DNA of 64,000 nucleotides from Gordonia sp. SID5947 (GCF_009862785.1 NZ_WWHU01000001.1:2914001-2978000); one strand, 5' to 3'. Numbered from the stretch's first letter, positions 1-9,919 are shown. Notes: a model not told the origin generated them from the sequence alone. Numbers and translations: made by a program.

Positions 1-217
1 CCATGTGCCCGCAGTGTTCTGCGAGTCGACGGTGAACGACGCCCCGATGCGGCAAGTACAGCGGGCCACCGATGCACGGTTCGGCGGAACGCTCTACGTC
101 GACTCGTTGTCGGAGCCGAACGGCCCGGTCCCCACCTATCTGCGGTTGCTCCGGCACGACCTGTCCACCGTCATCGGCGGTCTCACCGGAATGGACGGTG
201 ACCGTGTTGCTCCCTGA
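1..217 (+). CDS. Metal ABC transporter substrate-binding protein, C-terminal fragment
   Basis: Only the last 72 residues or so are in the window; the reading frame (codons from base 2) is open at the left edge, so the gene begins upstream. The visible tail has the shape of the C-terminal lobe of cluster A-I (ZnuA/TroA/MntA-like) binding proteins. The assignment rests mainly on context: the next two genes are the ATPase and permease of a Mn/Zn/Fe-type importer, and the ATPase start overlaps this stop. It would be exported or a lipoprotein, but the signal region is outside the window. The metal specificity cannot be read from this fragment. Confidence 0.7.
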   Translation, partial: HVPAVFCESTVNDAPMRQVQRATDARFGGTLYVDSLSEPNGPVPTYLRLLRHDLSTVIGGLTGMDGDRVAP

Positions 218-1034
218 ACACCTTTCGCCGCAAGATGATTCGCGGACTCCCGCCGTCGAGCTCACCGACCTCACGGTCCGGTACGGGAGCGTCCTCGCCC
301 TCGACAAGGTGTCACTGACCCTCCAGCCGGGCCGGATCTGCGGGCTGATCGGGATGAACGGTTCCGGGAAATCGACGCTGTTCAAGTCGATCATGGGGCT
401 CGTGCGCCCGTCGTCGGGGACCGTGTCGATCGCGGGTGGAACCCCGAATCGCGCACGGGCCCAGGGTCTCATCTCCTATGTCCCACAGTCCGAAGACGTC
501 GACTGGGACTTTCCCATCTCCGTCCGCGAGGTCGCGATGACCGGCCGGTACGGACGGCAGAACATCTTCCGTCGGGCGTCGGCCCGCGATCGTACCGCCG
601 TCGACGACGCCCTCGCGCGGGTCGGGCTCACCGACCTCGCCGACCGCCAGATCGGCAAACTCTCAGGCGGACAACGTAAACGAGCGTTCGTGGCCCGGGG
701 GATCGCGCAGGGTGCGGAAATACTCCTGCTCGACGAGCCGTTCGCCGGCGTGGACAAGCGTTCGGAACGAACCATCGTCGATCTCCTGGTGGCCGAATCC
801 GCCCGCGGCGCGACGATCCTGATCTCGACCCATGACCTGTCCACCCTGCCGTCCTTCGCCACCGAGGCCGTCCTGCTGATGCAACGCGTGCTGGTTCACG
901 ACACCCCCGCCGAGGCGCTCCGCCCTGAGCACCTCGCGCTCGCCTTCGGCGTCGACGTCCTCGGTGACCACCGCGGCCGCTCGGCCGCGTCGCACCTCGA
1001 CCCGCGCACGAGCGATCCGGGGGTGGCCGGATGA
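204..1034 (+). CDS. Mn/Zn-type metal ABC transporter ATP-binding protein
   Basis: Cytoplasmic ATPase of about 276 residues that powers import of a divalent metal. It has Walker A (GMNGSGKST, near residues 50-58), the ABC signature LSGGQRKR near residue 153 and Walker B ILLLDEP near 175. The order binding protein, ATPase, permease and the sequence style (YVPQSEDVDWDFPISV) fit the MntA/ZnuC family. I chose GTG at 204, giving a 14-base overlap with the preceding stop; GTG 198 or TTG 207 are alternatives. The stop overlaps the permease start by 4 bases, so the genes are translationally coupled. The family is clear; the metal is not. Confidence 0.88.
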   Translation: MLLPEHLSPQDDSRTPAVELTDLTVRYGSVLALDKVSLTLQPGRICGLIGMNGSGKSTLFKSIMGLVRPSSGTVSIAGGTPNRARAQGLISYVPQSEDVDWDFPISVREVAMTGRYGRQNIFRRASARDRTAVDDALARVGLTDLADRQIGKLSGGQRKRAFVARGIAQGAEILLLDEPFAGVDKRSERTIVDLLVAESARGATILISTHDLSTLPSFATEAVLLMQRVLVHDTPAEALRPEHLALAFGVDVLGDHRGRSAASHLDPRTSDPGVAG

Positions 1035-1890
1035 TCGACTTCCTCATCGAACCGTGGACGCTGTCGTTCATGCGCGACGCCTTCCTCGCGAGCGGGGTCG
1101 CGGCCGCGGTATGTGCCCTCATCAGTTGTTGGATCGTGCTGATCGGCTGGTCGTTGATGGGCGACGCGGTCTCGCACGCGGTGCTACCCGGTGTGGTGCT
1201 GTCGTACATCGTCGGTGTGCCGTTCGCGATCGGCGCGGTGATCTTCGGATTTCTGGCGGTGGCGCTGATCGGGGCCGTTCGTGACACGAGTCGGGTGAAG
1301 GAGGATGCCGCGATCGGCATCGTGTTCACCACCCTGTTCGCACTCGGACTGGTGCTGGTCTCGGCCACGCCCAGTCAGACCGACCTCAACCACATCCTGT
1401 TCGGGAACGTCCTCGGCGTCTCCGGCTCGGATCTGTGGCAGTTGCTGATCCTGGCCGCGGTGGTCGCGACGGTACTGGTGGCCAAGCGGCGAGATCTCAC
1501 TCTCTATGCCTTCGATCCGGTCCACGCCCATGCCATCGGCCTCTCCCGACGATGGCTCGGGCACTGTTGCTCGGTCTGCTCGCCCTGACGTGTGTGGTCG
1601 CGTTGCAGGTGGTCGGCGTCATCCTGGTCGTCGCGATGCTGATCATCCCCGGGGCCTCGGCCCACCTGCTGACCGACCGGTTCGGGCACATGCTGGTGAT
1701 CGCCCCGACAATCGCGGTGGCCGCCACGATCGTCGGCGTCTACATCAGCTACGGCGCCGACGTCTCTCCCGGCGGAATGGTGGTGGTGACACAGGGTGTG
1801 ATGTTCACGCTGATCTATTTGCTCGCGCCGCGAAATGGCGTCCTGACCAGGTGGATCGACCACCGTCGAACGTCCGCGGCGTCGGCCTGA
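1031..1890 (+). pseudogene. Metal ABC transporter permease, broken by a -1 frameshift
   Basis: This is the membrane subunit of the importer, with repeated hydrophobic segments typical of the ABC-3 (MntB/ZnuB) family. The first frame runs from ATG 1031 and ends early at 1588 after about 185 residues, with an unrelated tail (HCCSVCSP). The continuation, starting ALLLGLLALTCVVALQVVG, lies in another frame and runs to 1890. Adding one G to the GGG run at 1559-1561 restores a seamless WLG-ALLLGLL join and a protein of normal length (about 286 residues). Both halves look intact otherwise. It is therefore either a very recent mutation, a phase-variable tract or a sequencing error. As written, the transporter has no complete permease. 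Confidence 0.85.
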
Positions 1891-1937
1891 GGCAGCGCGG
1901 CCCCGGTGCGGTGGACCAGCCATCGTTACACTTGCCG

Positions 1938-3320
1938 ATGGTGACGATGCAGAACTCCGCAGACGACGACCTACGCAGACAGCTGCCGACGGTGTCGCCG
2001 ATCGCCGAGATCACCCGATTCGGCACGGCGACCGCCCACACGGCGGCGGGCGTCGGGCGCTTTGTGCTCCACAGCCTCGGGGACGCCGTCCACGGCCGCC
2101 GCCCCACCTCCCAGCGGGTCGCCCACGAGATCCGCACGACGTTCGAACATCTCGGTCCCACCTACGTCAAACTCGGTCAGCTCATCGCGTCGAGCCCCGG
2201 GGTGTTCAGCGAGACGCTGTCGGCCGAGTTCGAGTCCCTCCTCGATCGGGTGCGTCCGGCCGACCCCGCAGACATCCGGCGACTGTTCATCGACGAGTTC
2301 GGTCGCGGTCCCGAAGAGGTCTTCGCGTCGTTCGACATCGAGCCGATCGCGTCCGCGTCGATCGCGCAGGTCCATACCGCGACGCTGCACAGCGGTGAGG
2401 AGGTCGTGGTGAAGATCCAGCGACCCGGGATCACCGAACGCCTCGCACCGGACGTCGCCCTGCTCGAGCGATTCGCGGGACTTGCGGAGATCTCCGAATA
2501 CGGCCGCATGCTGAGCGCCCGGCACGTGGTCGAGGACTTCGCCGACGGGCTGTCGGCCGAGCTCGACTTCCGCAACGAGGCCGACACCATGCGCGAGTGG
2601 TACGAGTGTCTACGACCGGGTCCGTATGGCAGCCGCGTCCGGGTGCCCGAGGTCCACGACGAGTTCACCACCTCCCGCGTCCTCACGATGGAACGGGTCT
2701 ACGCGATCCGCATCGACGACGCCGAAGCCGTGCGTGCGGCAGGACACGACGGCGTCGCGCTGTGCCGTAATCTGCTGCTCTCCCTGCTCGAATCCGCATT
2801 CCACGGCGGACTCTTCCACGGCGATCTCCACGCGGGCAACGTCCTCGTCGATGCGGATGGCACTCTCGTACTGCTCGACTTCGGCATCGTCGGACGGTTC
2901 ACCAAACGGACGCGCCGGATTCTGCGACAACTGGTCGTCGATCTCATCGTGCGCGGTGACTACGAATCGGCCGGCCGGGCCATCTTCCTCCTCGGGGCCG
3001 TGCACAATCCCACGTCGTCGACGGCCCGCGGCGCCGAGGACATCAAGCGGGTCACGACGCCGCTCTCATCGACCGATCTCGGGTCGATGTCGTACACGGA
3101 CCTCGGACGCCAGCTCGCCGCAGTCGCCAAAGCACACGATGCCCGGCTGCCGCGCGAACTCGTTCTCGTCGGCAAACAGCTTCTTTACGTCGAGAAATAC
3201 ATGAAGCTGCTCGCACCTCGATGGAAAGCCATGTCCGACAAAGAGATCTACGGCTACATGGCCGGGATCATGAAAGAGGCCGAACGCGACAGGCGAGCAG
3301 ACCGCAGCCGATCGGGCTGA
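1938..3320 (+). CDS. ABC1/UbiB family atypical kinase-like protein
   Basis: About 460 residues. ABC1 kinase-like proteins (UbiB/COQ8/AarF) bind ATP and support isoprenoid quinone or other lipid metabolism at the membrane. The diagnostic elements are present: KLGQ near residue 77, the Ala-rich loop ASASIAQVH near 141, the VVVKIQ lysine near 156, HGDLHAGN near 294 and DFG near 314. ATG 1938 follows a TACACT box by 5 bases, which suggests a leaderless or nearly leaderless message. It stands alone between the transporter and the DUF3068 gene. In this lineage (menaquinone users) the exact role of such proteins is unclear, so no gene symbol is given. Confidence 0.88.
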   Translation: MVTMQNSADDDLRRQLPTVSPIAEITRFGTATAHTAAGVGRFVLHSLGDAVHGRRPTSQRVAHEIRTTFEHLGPTYVKLGQLIASSPGVFSETLSAEFESLLDRVRPADPADIRRLFIDEFGRGPEEVFASFDIEPIASASIAQVHTATLHSGEEVVVKIQRPGITERLAPDVALLERFAGLAEISEYGRMLSARHVVEDFADGLSAELDFRNEADTMREWYECLRPGPYGSRVRVPEVHDEFTTSRVLTMERVYAIRIDDAEAVRAAGHDGVALCRNLLLSLLESAFHGGLFHGDLHAGNVLVDADGTLVLLDFGIVGRFTKRTRRILRQLVVDLIVRGDYESAGRAIFLLGAVHNPTSSTARGAEDIKRVTTPLSSTDLGSMSYTDLGRQLAAVAKAHDARLPRELVLVGKQLLYVEKYMKLLAPRWKAMSDKEIYGYMAGIMKEAERDRRADRSRSG

Positions 3321-3445
3321 CCGTCGGCGGCCCGGGAGAAGGCGTATGGCACGGTCGTTGCCAGGAATGTCCGAGACCTCCGTCGGGTTACGGCGCGGCG
3401 CCGCTACTGTTGTGACGTTGAGTCCGGAGTACAGGAGTGGAGAGA

Positions 3446-4939
3446 ATGAGACGACTTTGGCTGGCGCTGCCGGCGTTCCTCGGCGCCGCATGCATCGCCG
3501 CTGCCATAGCCATACCGCTGTTCCTCGTACCTCAGCTGCGCGTGGTGCCCCTCGACCTGGACATCACGTCGGTCGCGACCACGGTGCCGGAGGACGGATC
3601 CAGCGGTGACCGGTTCCCCGCCCGGATCTTCGATCGCTGCTCGGTCAGTGAACGCAAGGCACGCGTCCTGGACGCACACGCCACCCAGCAGCGCCGGTCG
3701 GTCATCGTCGACCCGTCGGACAAGCGCCAGGCGACGCTGCAGTCGGCCCAGACCGTTCAGATCGACCGCGTGCGAGACGCCGCAGGCAACGAGACCGACC
3801 CGTCGATGGCGGCCGCCGACAGCGAGCGCAAATGTGACGACGGGCTGCTCACCGCGAACATCGATCGGGTCTCGGTCAATCGCAAGTCCTCGGTGCCCAA
3901 CGGCACCGTCAGCTCGCTGCAGCTCGAGGCCGCGCCCGAAGGTGTGAATCCGAAGGACGTCTCGGTCGATCTCCCCGATCGCAAGGGCTTCCAGTACAAA
4001 TTCGGCTTCGACGTCAAGAAGCGCTCCTACCTGTACTACGACACGAACACCCGCCAGGACATCCCCGTCAACTTCAAGGGCGAGAAGGACATCAACGGGA
4101 TCACGACCTACGAGTTCGTCGGCGACGTGCCGGAGACCGACGTCTCGGGCCTGCCGAACGCGCAGGGCGAGGCAGCGATCGGCACGATCCTGACGATGCC
4201 CGCGAGCTGGTGGGGTATCAGCGGCCGCGGCGTGAAGCCGACCGACAAGATCACGATGCACCGGTATGCCACGGCCACCCGGCACGTGTTCGTCGAGCCG
4301 GAGACCGGCACCATCATCGACGGTGTCGAAGACCAGCATCAGTTCTTCCGGTCACCCGACCAGAGCTCGGACACGCCCGCGCCGGTACGGGACTTCCGCA
4401 TGGATGTCCTCAAGGCGCGGTTCAAATGGTCCGATCAGACCGTCAGCAACCAGTCCGCCAAAGCCGACGACTACCTCGGTCAGCTCAAGCTCGGCAGCTT
4501 CTGGTTGCCGTTGATCCTCGGCATCGTCGGTGTGCTGCTGCTGGGCCTGTGGGGCTTCCTGATGTGGCGTGCACGCCGCGACCGGGACGGCGACGACACC
4601 CCGCCTGCCGATGACACGACGGCGTGGGACGACGCCGAGACCACGGGGAGCACCGGGCCCGGGCGGCATGAGGTCGACCCGACCGTTCCGGTGGCCGGGG
4701 CGGCCGCTGCCGGTGCCGGGGCGGCCGGCACCTCGCTCGATCCGTGGGATCGACCGACCGAGCAGATCCCACGGGTGGACACACCCACCGACGAGCCGGG
4801 CGACGACACTGCGACGCAGACGTTCACCCAGCCTCCGGCGGCAGACGACTCCGAAACGCAGACATTGCGGCCCACGGACGAGTTCCGGCCCACCGACGAC
4901 GACGACACCCAGCACTTCCGCCGTCCACCCGGCGAGTAG
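3446..4939 (+). CDS. DUF3068 (PorA-like family) membrane-anchored envelope protein
   Basis: About 497 residues. The start at ATG 3446 is set by AGGAG at 3433-3437. A signal-anchor helix lies near residues 4-27, followed by a long extracytoplasmic domain with YKFGFDVKKRSYLYYDT and a WWGI motif typical of DUF3068 proteins. A second transmembrane helix sits near residues 352-374, and a cytoplasmic tail of about 120 residues is rich in Asp, Thr, Pro and Gly with repeated TDD/TQT motifs. DUF3068 proteins are characteristic of mycolic-acid bacteria and are annotated as PorA family, but porin activity is not established for this one. A strong terminator hairpin follows at 4957-5002. Confidence 0.85.
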   Translation: MRRLWLALPAFLGAACIAAAIAIPLFLVPQLRVVPLDLDITSVATTVPEDGSSGDRFPARIFDRCSVSERKARVLDAHATQQRRSVIVDPSDKRQATLQSAQTVQIDRVRDAAGNETDPSMAAADSERKCDDGLLTANIDRVSVNRKSSVPNGTVSSLQLEAAPEGVNPKDVSVDLPDRKGFQYKFGFDVKKRSYLYYDTNTRQDIPVNFKGEKDINGITTYEFVGDVPETDVSGLPNAQGEAAIGTILTMPASWWGISGRGVKPTDKITMHRYATATRHVFVEPETGTIIDGVEDQHQFFRSPDQSSDTPAPVRDFRMDVLKARFKWSDQTVSNQSAKADDYLGQLKLGSFWLPLILGIVGVLLLGLWGFLMWRARRDRDGDDTPPADDTTAWDDAETTGSTGPGRHEVDPTVPVAGAAAAGAGAAGTSLDPWDRPTEQIPRVDTPTDEPGDDTATQTFTQPPAADDSETQTLRPTDEFRPTDDDDTQHFRRPPGE

Positions 4940-4956
4940 CCGACCGTAGTCCCGCC

Positions 4957-5002
4957 AAGGCTCCCACCACACGCTCGTTCCCGAGCACGTGGTGGGAGCC
5001 TT
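4957..5002 (+). terminator. Strong hairpin terminator after the DUF3068 gene
   Basis: AAGGCTCCCACCAC (4957-4970) pairs perfectly with GTGGTGGGAGCCTT (4989-5002). The apical part GCTCG-TTCC-CGAGC extends the stem, so almost the whole element is base-paired. There is no clear U tract, which is usual in this high-GC group. It lies 17 bases after a stop codon and between convergent genes. Confidence 0.85.
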
Positions 5003-5192
5003 GTTCGTCCGCGCGGCCTCGCCATCGATCCGGCCCGTCCCCCACCCTCGGGCCCAGTTCCCCGCCGGCCGGGCACAGTTCCCGCCGACCGGGCACAGGG
5101 GCCCCGTCAGAACACCGACGGTTTCACGGGCACGCGCCCGGTCGACGCGAAACCGGGCCCGGTCGGCGGGGGTGGTGGGTGCACAACACAAA
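5003..5192. other. Intergenic stretch between two terminators
   Basis: Together with the two flanking hairpins this makes a 309-base gap between convergent genes (4940-5248). The middle is GC-rich with loosely repeated CCGGGCACAGTTCCC-like words near 5054-5098 (GGGCACAGTTCC, then GGGCACAGGGGCC). I see no convincing gene or RNA in it. Confidence 0.5.
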
Positions 5193-5224
5193 CGCGGCCG
5201 GTGACCCTCAGGTCACCGGCCGCG
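5193..5224 (-). terminator. Perfect 14-bp hairpin terminator of the mycolyltransferase gene
   Basis: CGCGGCCGGTGACC (5193-5206), loop CTCA (5207-5210), GGTCACCGGCCGCG (5211-5224). On the minus strand the stem is followed by TTTGTGTTGTG, a moderately T-rich tail. It sits 24 bases after the stop codon of the minus-strand gene ending at 5249. Confidence 0.88.
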
Positions 5225-5248
5225 TCGGTCGGGATCAGTCCGTGGCGA

Positions 5249-6205
5249 TCAGAAGAACGCCGGGCGGAAGGTGCTGGCCCACGACTGCTTGAAGTCGCTC
5301 TCCCAGTAGTCCCACCAGTGGACGCCGTCCGGGGTGATGTGCGTGGTCAGCTTGACGCCCGGGACCACGGCCAGACGACCGATGTAGATCTGGCTGCTGG
5401 TCGACGCGGCGACCTCGAGCGGGACCATCTGCGCGAACTTGACCGGGTTGAAGTTGGCGCTGGCCGGATTCACCGACGAGTCGTACTTGCTGCCGACGCC
5501 GGTGCCCGACGACACGTAGACGTGCTTGCCCGCGAGGTTGTTGGCACTCAGGAACGGGTCGTTGGCGGCCCATTGACCGGCCGGCCAGATGCCCCACATG
5601 TTGATCGGGTTGCCGCCCATCTCGGCGACCGACGCCTGGATGCCCTGGTTGAAGCCCGGCAGGGTGACCGTCGGGTAGCCGCTGTAGGACGCGACCGCGC
5701 GGTAGAAGCCCGGGTGGCGCGATGCCAGGTTCAGTGCCGAGGTGCCCGACATCGAGAGACCGGCGATGCCGTTGCGGCGGTTGTCGCTGTTGTGGCGACG
5801 CTGCATGTAGGCGGGCAGCTCGCGGGTCAGGAAGGTCTCCCACTTGTTGAGGCCCAGCTTGGGATCGGTGCGTTCCCAGTCGGTGTAGAAGCTGCCGCCA
5901 CCGCCGAACGGGATCGCCACGTTGGTGCCCTTGCCGACCATGAAGCGGTCGACGTCGGTGTTCTGCAGCCAGCCGCTGGTGTTGTTCGGGGCGCGCAGAC
6001 CGTCGAGGACGTACAGCGTGGGCTTCGGGCCACCACCGCCACCGTCGACGATGCGTACCGGGATGTTGCGGTGCATTGCCGCGGAGTAGACGTACTCGGT
6101 GTTACCGGCCGCCTGAGCTGTCGGAGCAGCGACCATGGTCACGCCCGTTGCGGCCACCACGGCCACAAGTCCGGCGACCAAGCGCTTACGGGCGCGTGTC
6201 AGCAT
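5249..6205 (-). CDS. Secreted antigen-85-type mycolyltransferase/esterase
   Basis: 318 residues with an N-terminal signal peptide (positively charged start, hydrophobic core, cleavage after about residue 32, AQA|AGN). Antigen 85/Fbp enzymes are alpha/beta hydrolases that transfer mycolic acids onto trehalose and arabinogalactan outside the cell. The nucleophile motif GLSMSG puts Ser at residue 151, and the late His in GVHWWDYW is near residue 296, matching the family HSWEYW element. The lid region GGGSFYTDW is present. The gene is monocistronic with its own terminator. Several paralogues are usual in this order, so which Fbp/Cmt this is cannot be told. Confidence 0.9.
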   Translation of the reverse strand: MLTRARKRLVAGLVAVVAATGVTMVAAPTAQAAGNTEYVYSAAMHRNIPVRIVDGGGGGPKPTLYVLDGLRAPNNTSGWLQNTDVDRFMVGKGTNVAIPFGGGGSFYTDWERTDPKLGLNKWETFLTRELPAYMQRRHNSDNRRNGIAGLSMSGTSALNLASRHPGFYRAVASYSGYPTVTLPGFNQGIQASVAEMGGNPINMWGIWPAGQWAANDPFLSANNLAGKHVYVSSGTGVGSKYDSSVNPASANFNPVKFAQMVPLEVAASTSSQIYIGRLAVVPGVKLTTHITPDGVHWWDYWESDFKQSWASTFRPAFF

Positions 6206-6576
6206 TGATGTTGTCCTTATCGATCTTGACCACGAAGTGGGCCACGGTCATCTCACGGGATTCTATGGCTCGACGGCCCTGCGCATACCCGTCGTGAGGC
6301 AGTGTAACGGCTCGATAACACACCGGCAAAGCCAGGAATGGCGATCGTGATCTCTGCCGATGGGCGCTGGCACGCGCCCCGTGACTTCTACCTGTACGTA
6401 TCTGACCTCCACACCGGTGCCGGAACTTTCCGTGGACGCGGGTGCACACCGACGAAACCGCGCCGTTATCGATTTGCGTGCGCAACCGCGATCGGTCGGG
6501 GTACCGATGCAGGCGCGGGCCGGCCAGACACCGGGTGAATCGCTGCGACATCGCGCAGCCGCCGCGGCGGCACCAC
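6206..6576. promoter_or_regulatory. Divergent promoter region, mycolyltransferase / amidase
   Basis: A gap of about 380 bases between divergent genes. It must hold the promoter of the secreted mycolyltransferase (minus strand, near 6210-6330, the least GC-rich part) and that of the amidase. I see no gene-like frame or strong hairpin in it. Confidence 0.5.
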
Positions 6577-6582
6577 TAGGCT
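6577..6582 (+). promoter_or_regulatory. -10 box of a leaderless amidase promoter
   Basis: TAGGCT lies exactly 6 bases before GTG 6589 and there is no Shine-Dalgarno sequence. In Mycobacteriales a TANNNT box at this distance places transcription start on the start codon. This decides GTG 6589 over GTG 6583. Confidence 0.65.
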
Positions 6583-6588
6583 GTGCCC

Positions 6589-8076
6589 GTGAACCTGGAC
6601 GAGTACCGCCGTCACGACGCCACCGCCCTGGCCGAATTGGTGCGCCGAGGCGAGATCACCCCGACCGAGTTGCTCGCGCTCGCGCGGCAACGCGCCGATG
6701 CGGTGAACCCCCGCCTCAACGCGATCGTCCGCCGGATGGACGAGGAGGCGGACGCGCGGGCGAGCGGCCAGGAGCTCTCCGGCCCCTTCGCCGGTGTCCC
6801 GTTCCTCATCAAGGACCTGGCCCAGGAGTACAAGGGGTATCCGACCTCGAGTGGCTCGCGGTCACTGGCCCGCCACGTCGCCCCCGAGCATTCCCATGTG
6901 GTCCGTCGTTTCCTCGACGCCGGGCTCGTGATCTTCGGCAAGACCAACACCCCGGAGTTCGGCGCGAAGGGCATCACCGAGTCCGACTTCTGGGGCCCGG
7001 CGCGCAATCCGTGGCACACCGATCACACGCCGGGCGGCTCGTCTGGTGGTTCGGGCGCGGCGGTCGCGGCGGGCATCGTGCCTGCGGCCGGCGCCAACGA
7101 CGGAGGCGGGTCGATCCGCATCCCGGCGGCCTGCAACGGGCTCGTCGGTCTGAAACCGACCCGTGGCCTCTCCCCGTTCGGCCCGGCGACCGGCGAGGCG
7201 ATGTTCGGGATGGCGGTGCAGGGGGTGGTGTCGCGCACCGTGCGCGACGCCGCAGGACTCTACGACGCCATCGTCGGGCCCACTCCCGGCTCGGTGTATC
7301 CGACACCCACGCCGACCACTCCGTTCGCCACCCGGATCGCCGACCGGCCGTCGCGGTTGCGCATCGGCTATTCGGCGTCGTCGGCGATCAACCCGAATCC
7401 GGCTCCCGAGGCGGTCGCCGCCGTCGAGCACGCCGCCACGCTGCTCGAGGGCCTCGGTCACCACGTCGAGGAGGTGGCTCCGCCGTATGACGACGCCGAG
7501 CTGGCGCGAGACTTCCTGACCATCTGGTTCGCGGTCCTGGCCACCGAGGTCGACGAGGCGCGCACCCTCACCGGCGCCACCGACCGCGACTTCGAGGCGG
7601 ACACCCTCGCCATGGCGGAACTCGGGCGATCCACGGGTGTGGTCGCGGCGCTGAGCGCTCTGAACAAGGTGAACGAGCATGTGATCTCACTGGAGACGTT
7701 CCACCAGTCCTACGACTACTTCCTCACACCGACACTCGCCACGCCGCCGCTGCGGATCGGCGCCACGACGACACCGCCGCCGCTGCAGGCCGCCTCTCGG
7801 GTCATCTCCAAGCTACGTGCCGGAAACCTGCTGGCCCGCACCGGAATCCTCGACGACCTCATCGAACAGAGCCTCGGCTGGGTGCCCTACACCCAGCTCG
7901 CCAACCTGACCGGTCGACCGGCGATCAGCGTGCCGCTGCACTGGACGGCCGCCGGTCTCCCCCTCGGCGTGCAGTTCGTCGGGCGTCTGGGCTCCGACGG
8001 CGATCTCCTCGCCTTGGCCGCCCAACTCGAAGAAGCCGATCCCTGGGCGCACCGCTACGGCGACATCCCGCTCTGA
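6589..8076 (+). CDS. Amidase signature family hydrolase
   Basis: About 495 residues, a cytoplasmic amide hydrolase using a Ser-cisSer-Lys triad. The triad is visible: Lys75 (FLIKDLA), cis-Ser151 in GGSSGGSG and nucleophile Ser175 in GGGSIRIP, with the 24-residue Ser-Ser spacing found in fatty acid amide hydrolase and malonamidase. The substrate is unknown. It is not in a GatCAB context, so a tRNA amidotransferase role is unlikely. It is followed by an FAD dehydrogenase on the same strand 101 bases downstream. Confidence 0.9.
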   Translation: MNLDEYRRHDATALAELVRRGEITPTELLALARQRADAVNPRLNAIVRRMDEEADARASGQELSGPFAGVPFLIKDLAQEYKGYPTSSGSRSLARHVAPEHSHVVRRFLDAGLVIFGKTNTPEFGAKGITESDFWGPARNPWHTDHTPGGSSGGSGAAVAAGIVPAAGANDGGGSIRIPAACNGLVGLKPTRGLSPFGPATGEAMFGMAVQGVVSRTVRDAAGLYDAIVGPTPGSVYPTPTPTTPFATRIADRPSRLRIGYSASSAINPNPAPEAVAAVEHAATLLEGLGHHVEEVAPPYDDAELARDFLTIWFAVLATEVDEARTLTGATDRDFEADTLAMAELGRSTGVVAALSALNKVNEHVISLETFHQSYDYFLTPTLATPPLRIGATTTPPPLQAASRVISKLRAGNLLARTGILDDLIEQSLGWVPYTQLANLTGRPAISVPLHWTAAGLPLGVQFVGRLGSDGDLLALAAQLEEADPWAHRYGDIPL

Positions 8077-8177
8077 GACGCGCCCGCAGCGTGGTTCGTC
8101 CCCCGGGTACGTGAACCGAGCGGACCATCGCACTGCGGACGCTAGTCTCGACGTCAACGGAAACGAGGGAGGGTGCG

Positions 8178-9839
8178 GTGAGCCAGCAGCAAGCCGATGC
8201 GGTGGTGGTCGGGTCGGGTCTGGCCGGGTTGGTCGCGACCTACGAGCTCACCCGGGCGGGCCGCAAGGTCATCGTCGTGGACCAGGAGAACCGCAACAAC
8301 CTCGGCGGACAGGCGTTCTGGTCGCTCGGCGGGCTGTTCCTGGTCGACACCCCGGAACAGCGCCGGCTCGGAATCAAGGACTCCGCCGAACTCGCGCTCC
8401 AGGACTGGATGGGATCGGCCGGTTTCGACCGCGAGGACGAGGACTTCTGGCCTCGGCAGTGGGCCCGCGCCTACGTCGAGTTCGCGTCGTCGACCAAGCG
8501 TCAGTATCTCCACGACCTCGGACTCCGGATCACCCCGATCGTCGGGTGGGCCGAACGTGGCGGCGGTTTCGCCGACGGCCACGGCAATTCGGTGCCGCGT
8601 TTCCACCTCACCTGGGGCACGGGCCCGGAGGTCGTGCGCGTGTTCGCCGAACCGGTCCTCGAGGCCGAGAAGCGCGGGCTGGTGGAGTTCCGTTTCCGCC
8701 ATCGTGTGGACGAGATCCTCGTCGAGGGCGACGCCGCCGTCGGCGTCACCGGCTCGGTGCTGGCACCGACCGATCTCGACCGGGGAGTCGCGTCGTCGCG
8801 CGAGGTGGTCGACGACTTCGAGATCCGGGGCGACGCCGTGATCGTCACGACCGGAGGTATCGGGCACAACCACGAGTTGATCCGCGCGAACTGGCCTACC
8901 GATCGGCTCGGCCCGGCCCCGACGACGATGATCTCCGGCGTCCCGGCCTACGTGGACGGCCGGATGCTCGGCATCGCCGAATCCGCCGGCGCCAGTCTGG
9001 TCAACCGAGATCGTATGTGGCACTACACCGAAGGCATCCACAATTGGGATCCGATCTGGCCCGACCACGCCATCCGGATCATCCCCGGGCCATCGTCGCT
9101 GTGGCTGGATGCGAACGGAAACCGTTTGGCGCCACCGAATTTTCCCGGCTTCGACACGAACTCGACGATGAAGGCGATCCTCTCCACCGGATACGACTAC
9201 TCGTGGTTCATCCTGACCCAGGCCATCATCGAGAAGGAATTCGCACTGTCGGGCTCCGAACAGAACCCCGACATCACCAGCAAGGACCTCAAGTTCGCCG
9301 CCAAGAGCCGCCTGGCGAAGGGCGCGCCGGGACCGGTGCAGGCGTTCACCGAACACGGCGTCGACTTCGTGGTGAGCGACACTCTGCCGGAACTTGTGGC
9401 CGGGATGAACGCGATCACGAGAGGCCCGAAGCTCGACCTGCAGCACGTGGAGCGGGTGGTCTCGGCACGTGATGCCGAGATCGACAACAAGTTCTCCAAA
9501 GACGCTCAGTTGATGGCGATCACCAATGCCCGTCAGTACCTCGGCGACAAGCTCGTGCGCGTCGCCAAACCACACCGCATCCTCGACCCGCAGTTCGGGC
9601 CGCTGATCGCCGTGCGGTTGAACATCCTCACCCGTAAGACGTTGGGCGGCTTGGAGACCAACCTCGACTCCCAGGTCATGCGTCCCGACGGCACCGCCTT
9701 CGACGGGTTGTTCGCCGCCGGCGAGGTCGCGGGATTCGGTGGCGGTGGCGTGCATGGATACAACGCACTCGAGGGAACCTTCCTCGGCGGTTGCATCTTC
9801 TCGGGCCGCGCCGCAGGCCGCGCGATCGCCCGGCGATGA
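8178..9839 (+). CDS. FAD-binding dehydrogenase (KstD/fumarate reductase flavoprotein type)
   Basis: 553 residues. The N-terminal dinucleotide fold VVVGSGLAGLVA (near residues 9-20) and the C-terminal FAD-closing segment AAGEVAGFGGGGVHGYNALEG are clear. It belongs to the fumarate reductase/succinate dehydrogenase flavoprotein superfamily, in the group annotated simply as FAD-binding dehydrogenase in mycobacteria. The reaction is probably a flavin-dependent desaturation or ketosteroid-like dehydrogenation, but the substrate is not known. GTG 8178 follows GGAGGG. It ends 92 bases before the encapsulin cargo gene. Confidence 0.87.
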   Translation: MSQQQADAVVVGSGLAGLVATYELTRAGRKVIVVDQENRNNLGGQAFWSLGGLFLVDTPEQRRLGIKDSAELALQDWMGSAGFDREDEDFWPRQWARAYVEFASSTKRQYLHDLGLRITPIVGWAERGGGFADGHGNSVPRFHLTWGTGPEVVRVFAEPVLEAEKRGLVEFRFRHRVDEILVEGDAAVGVTGSVLAPTDLDRGVASSREVVDDFEIRGDAVIVTTGGIGHNHELIRANWPTDRLGPAPTTMISGVPAYVDGRMLGIAESAGASLVNRDRMWHYTEGIHNWDPIWPDHAIRIIPGPSSLWLDANGNRLAPPNFPGFDTNSTMKAILSTGYDYSWFILTQAIIEKEFALSGSEQNPDITSKDLKFAAKSRLAKGAPGPVQAFTEHGVDFVVSDTLPELVAGMNAITRGPKLDLQHVERVVSARDAEIDNKFSKDAQLMAITNARQYLGDKLVRVAKPHRILDPQFGPLIAVRLNILTRKTLGGLETNLDSQVMRPDGTAFDGLFAAGEVAGFGGGGVHGYNALEGTFLGGCIFSGRAAGRAIARR

Positions 9840-9919
9840 CCCGCCTCACGGCCTAAAAGGTCTGGCTCGCCTACCCATTCGGGCGCAGGCGCTGATCTCG
9901 ACGACCACCGAAGGTCCGC

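Noticed and set aside
8154..9755. Long antisense frame (about 533 codons) opposite the FAD dehydrogenase
   Set aside because: No motifs; the plus-strand gene has clear FAD-binding motifs and a ribosome site.
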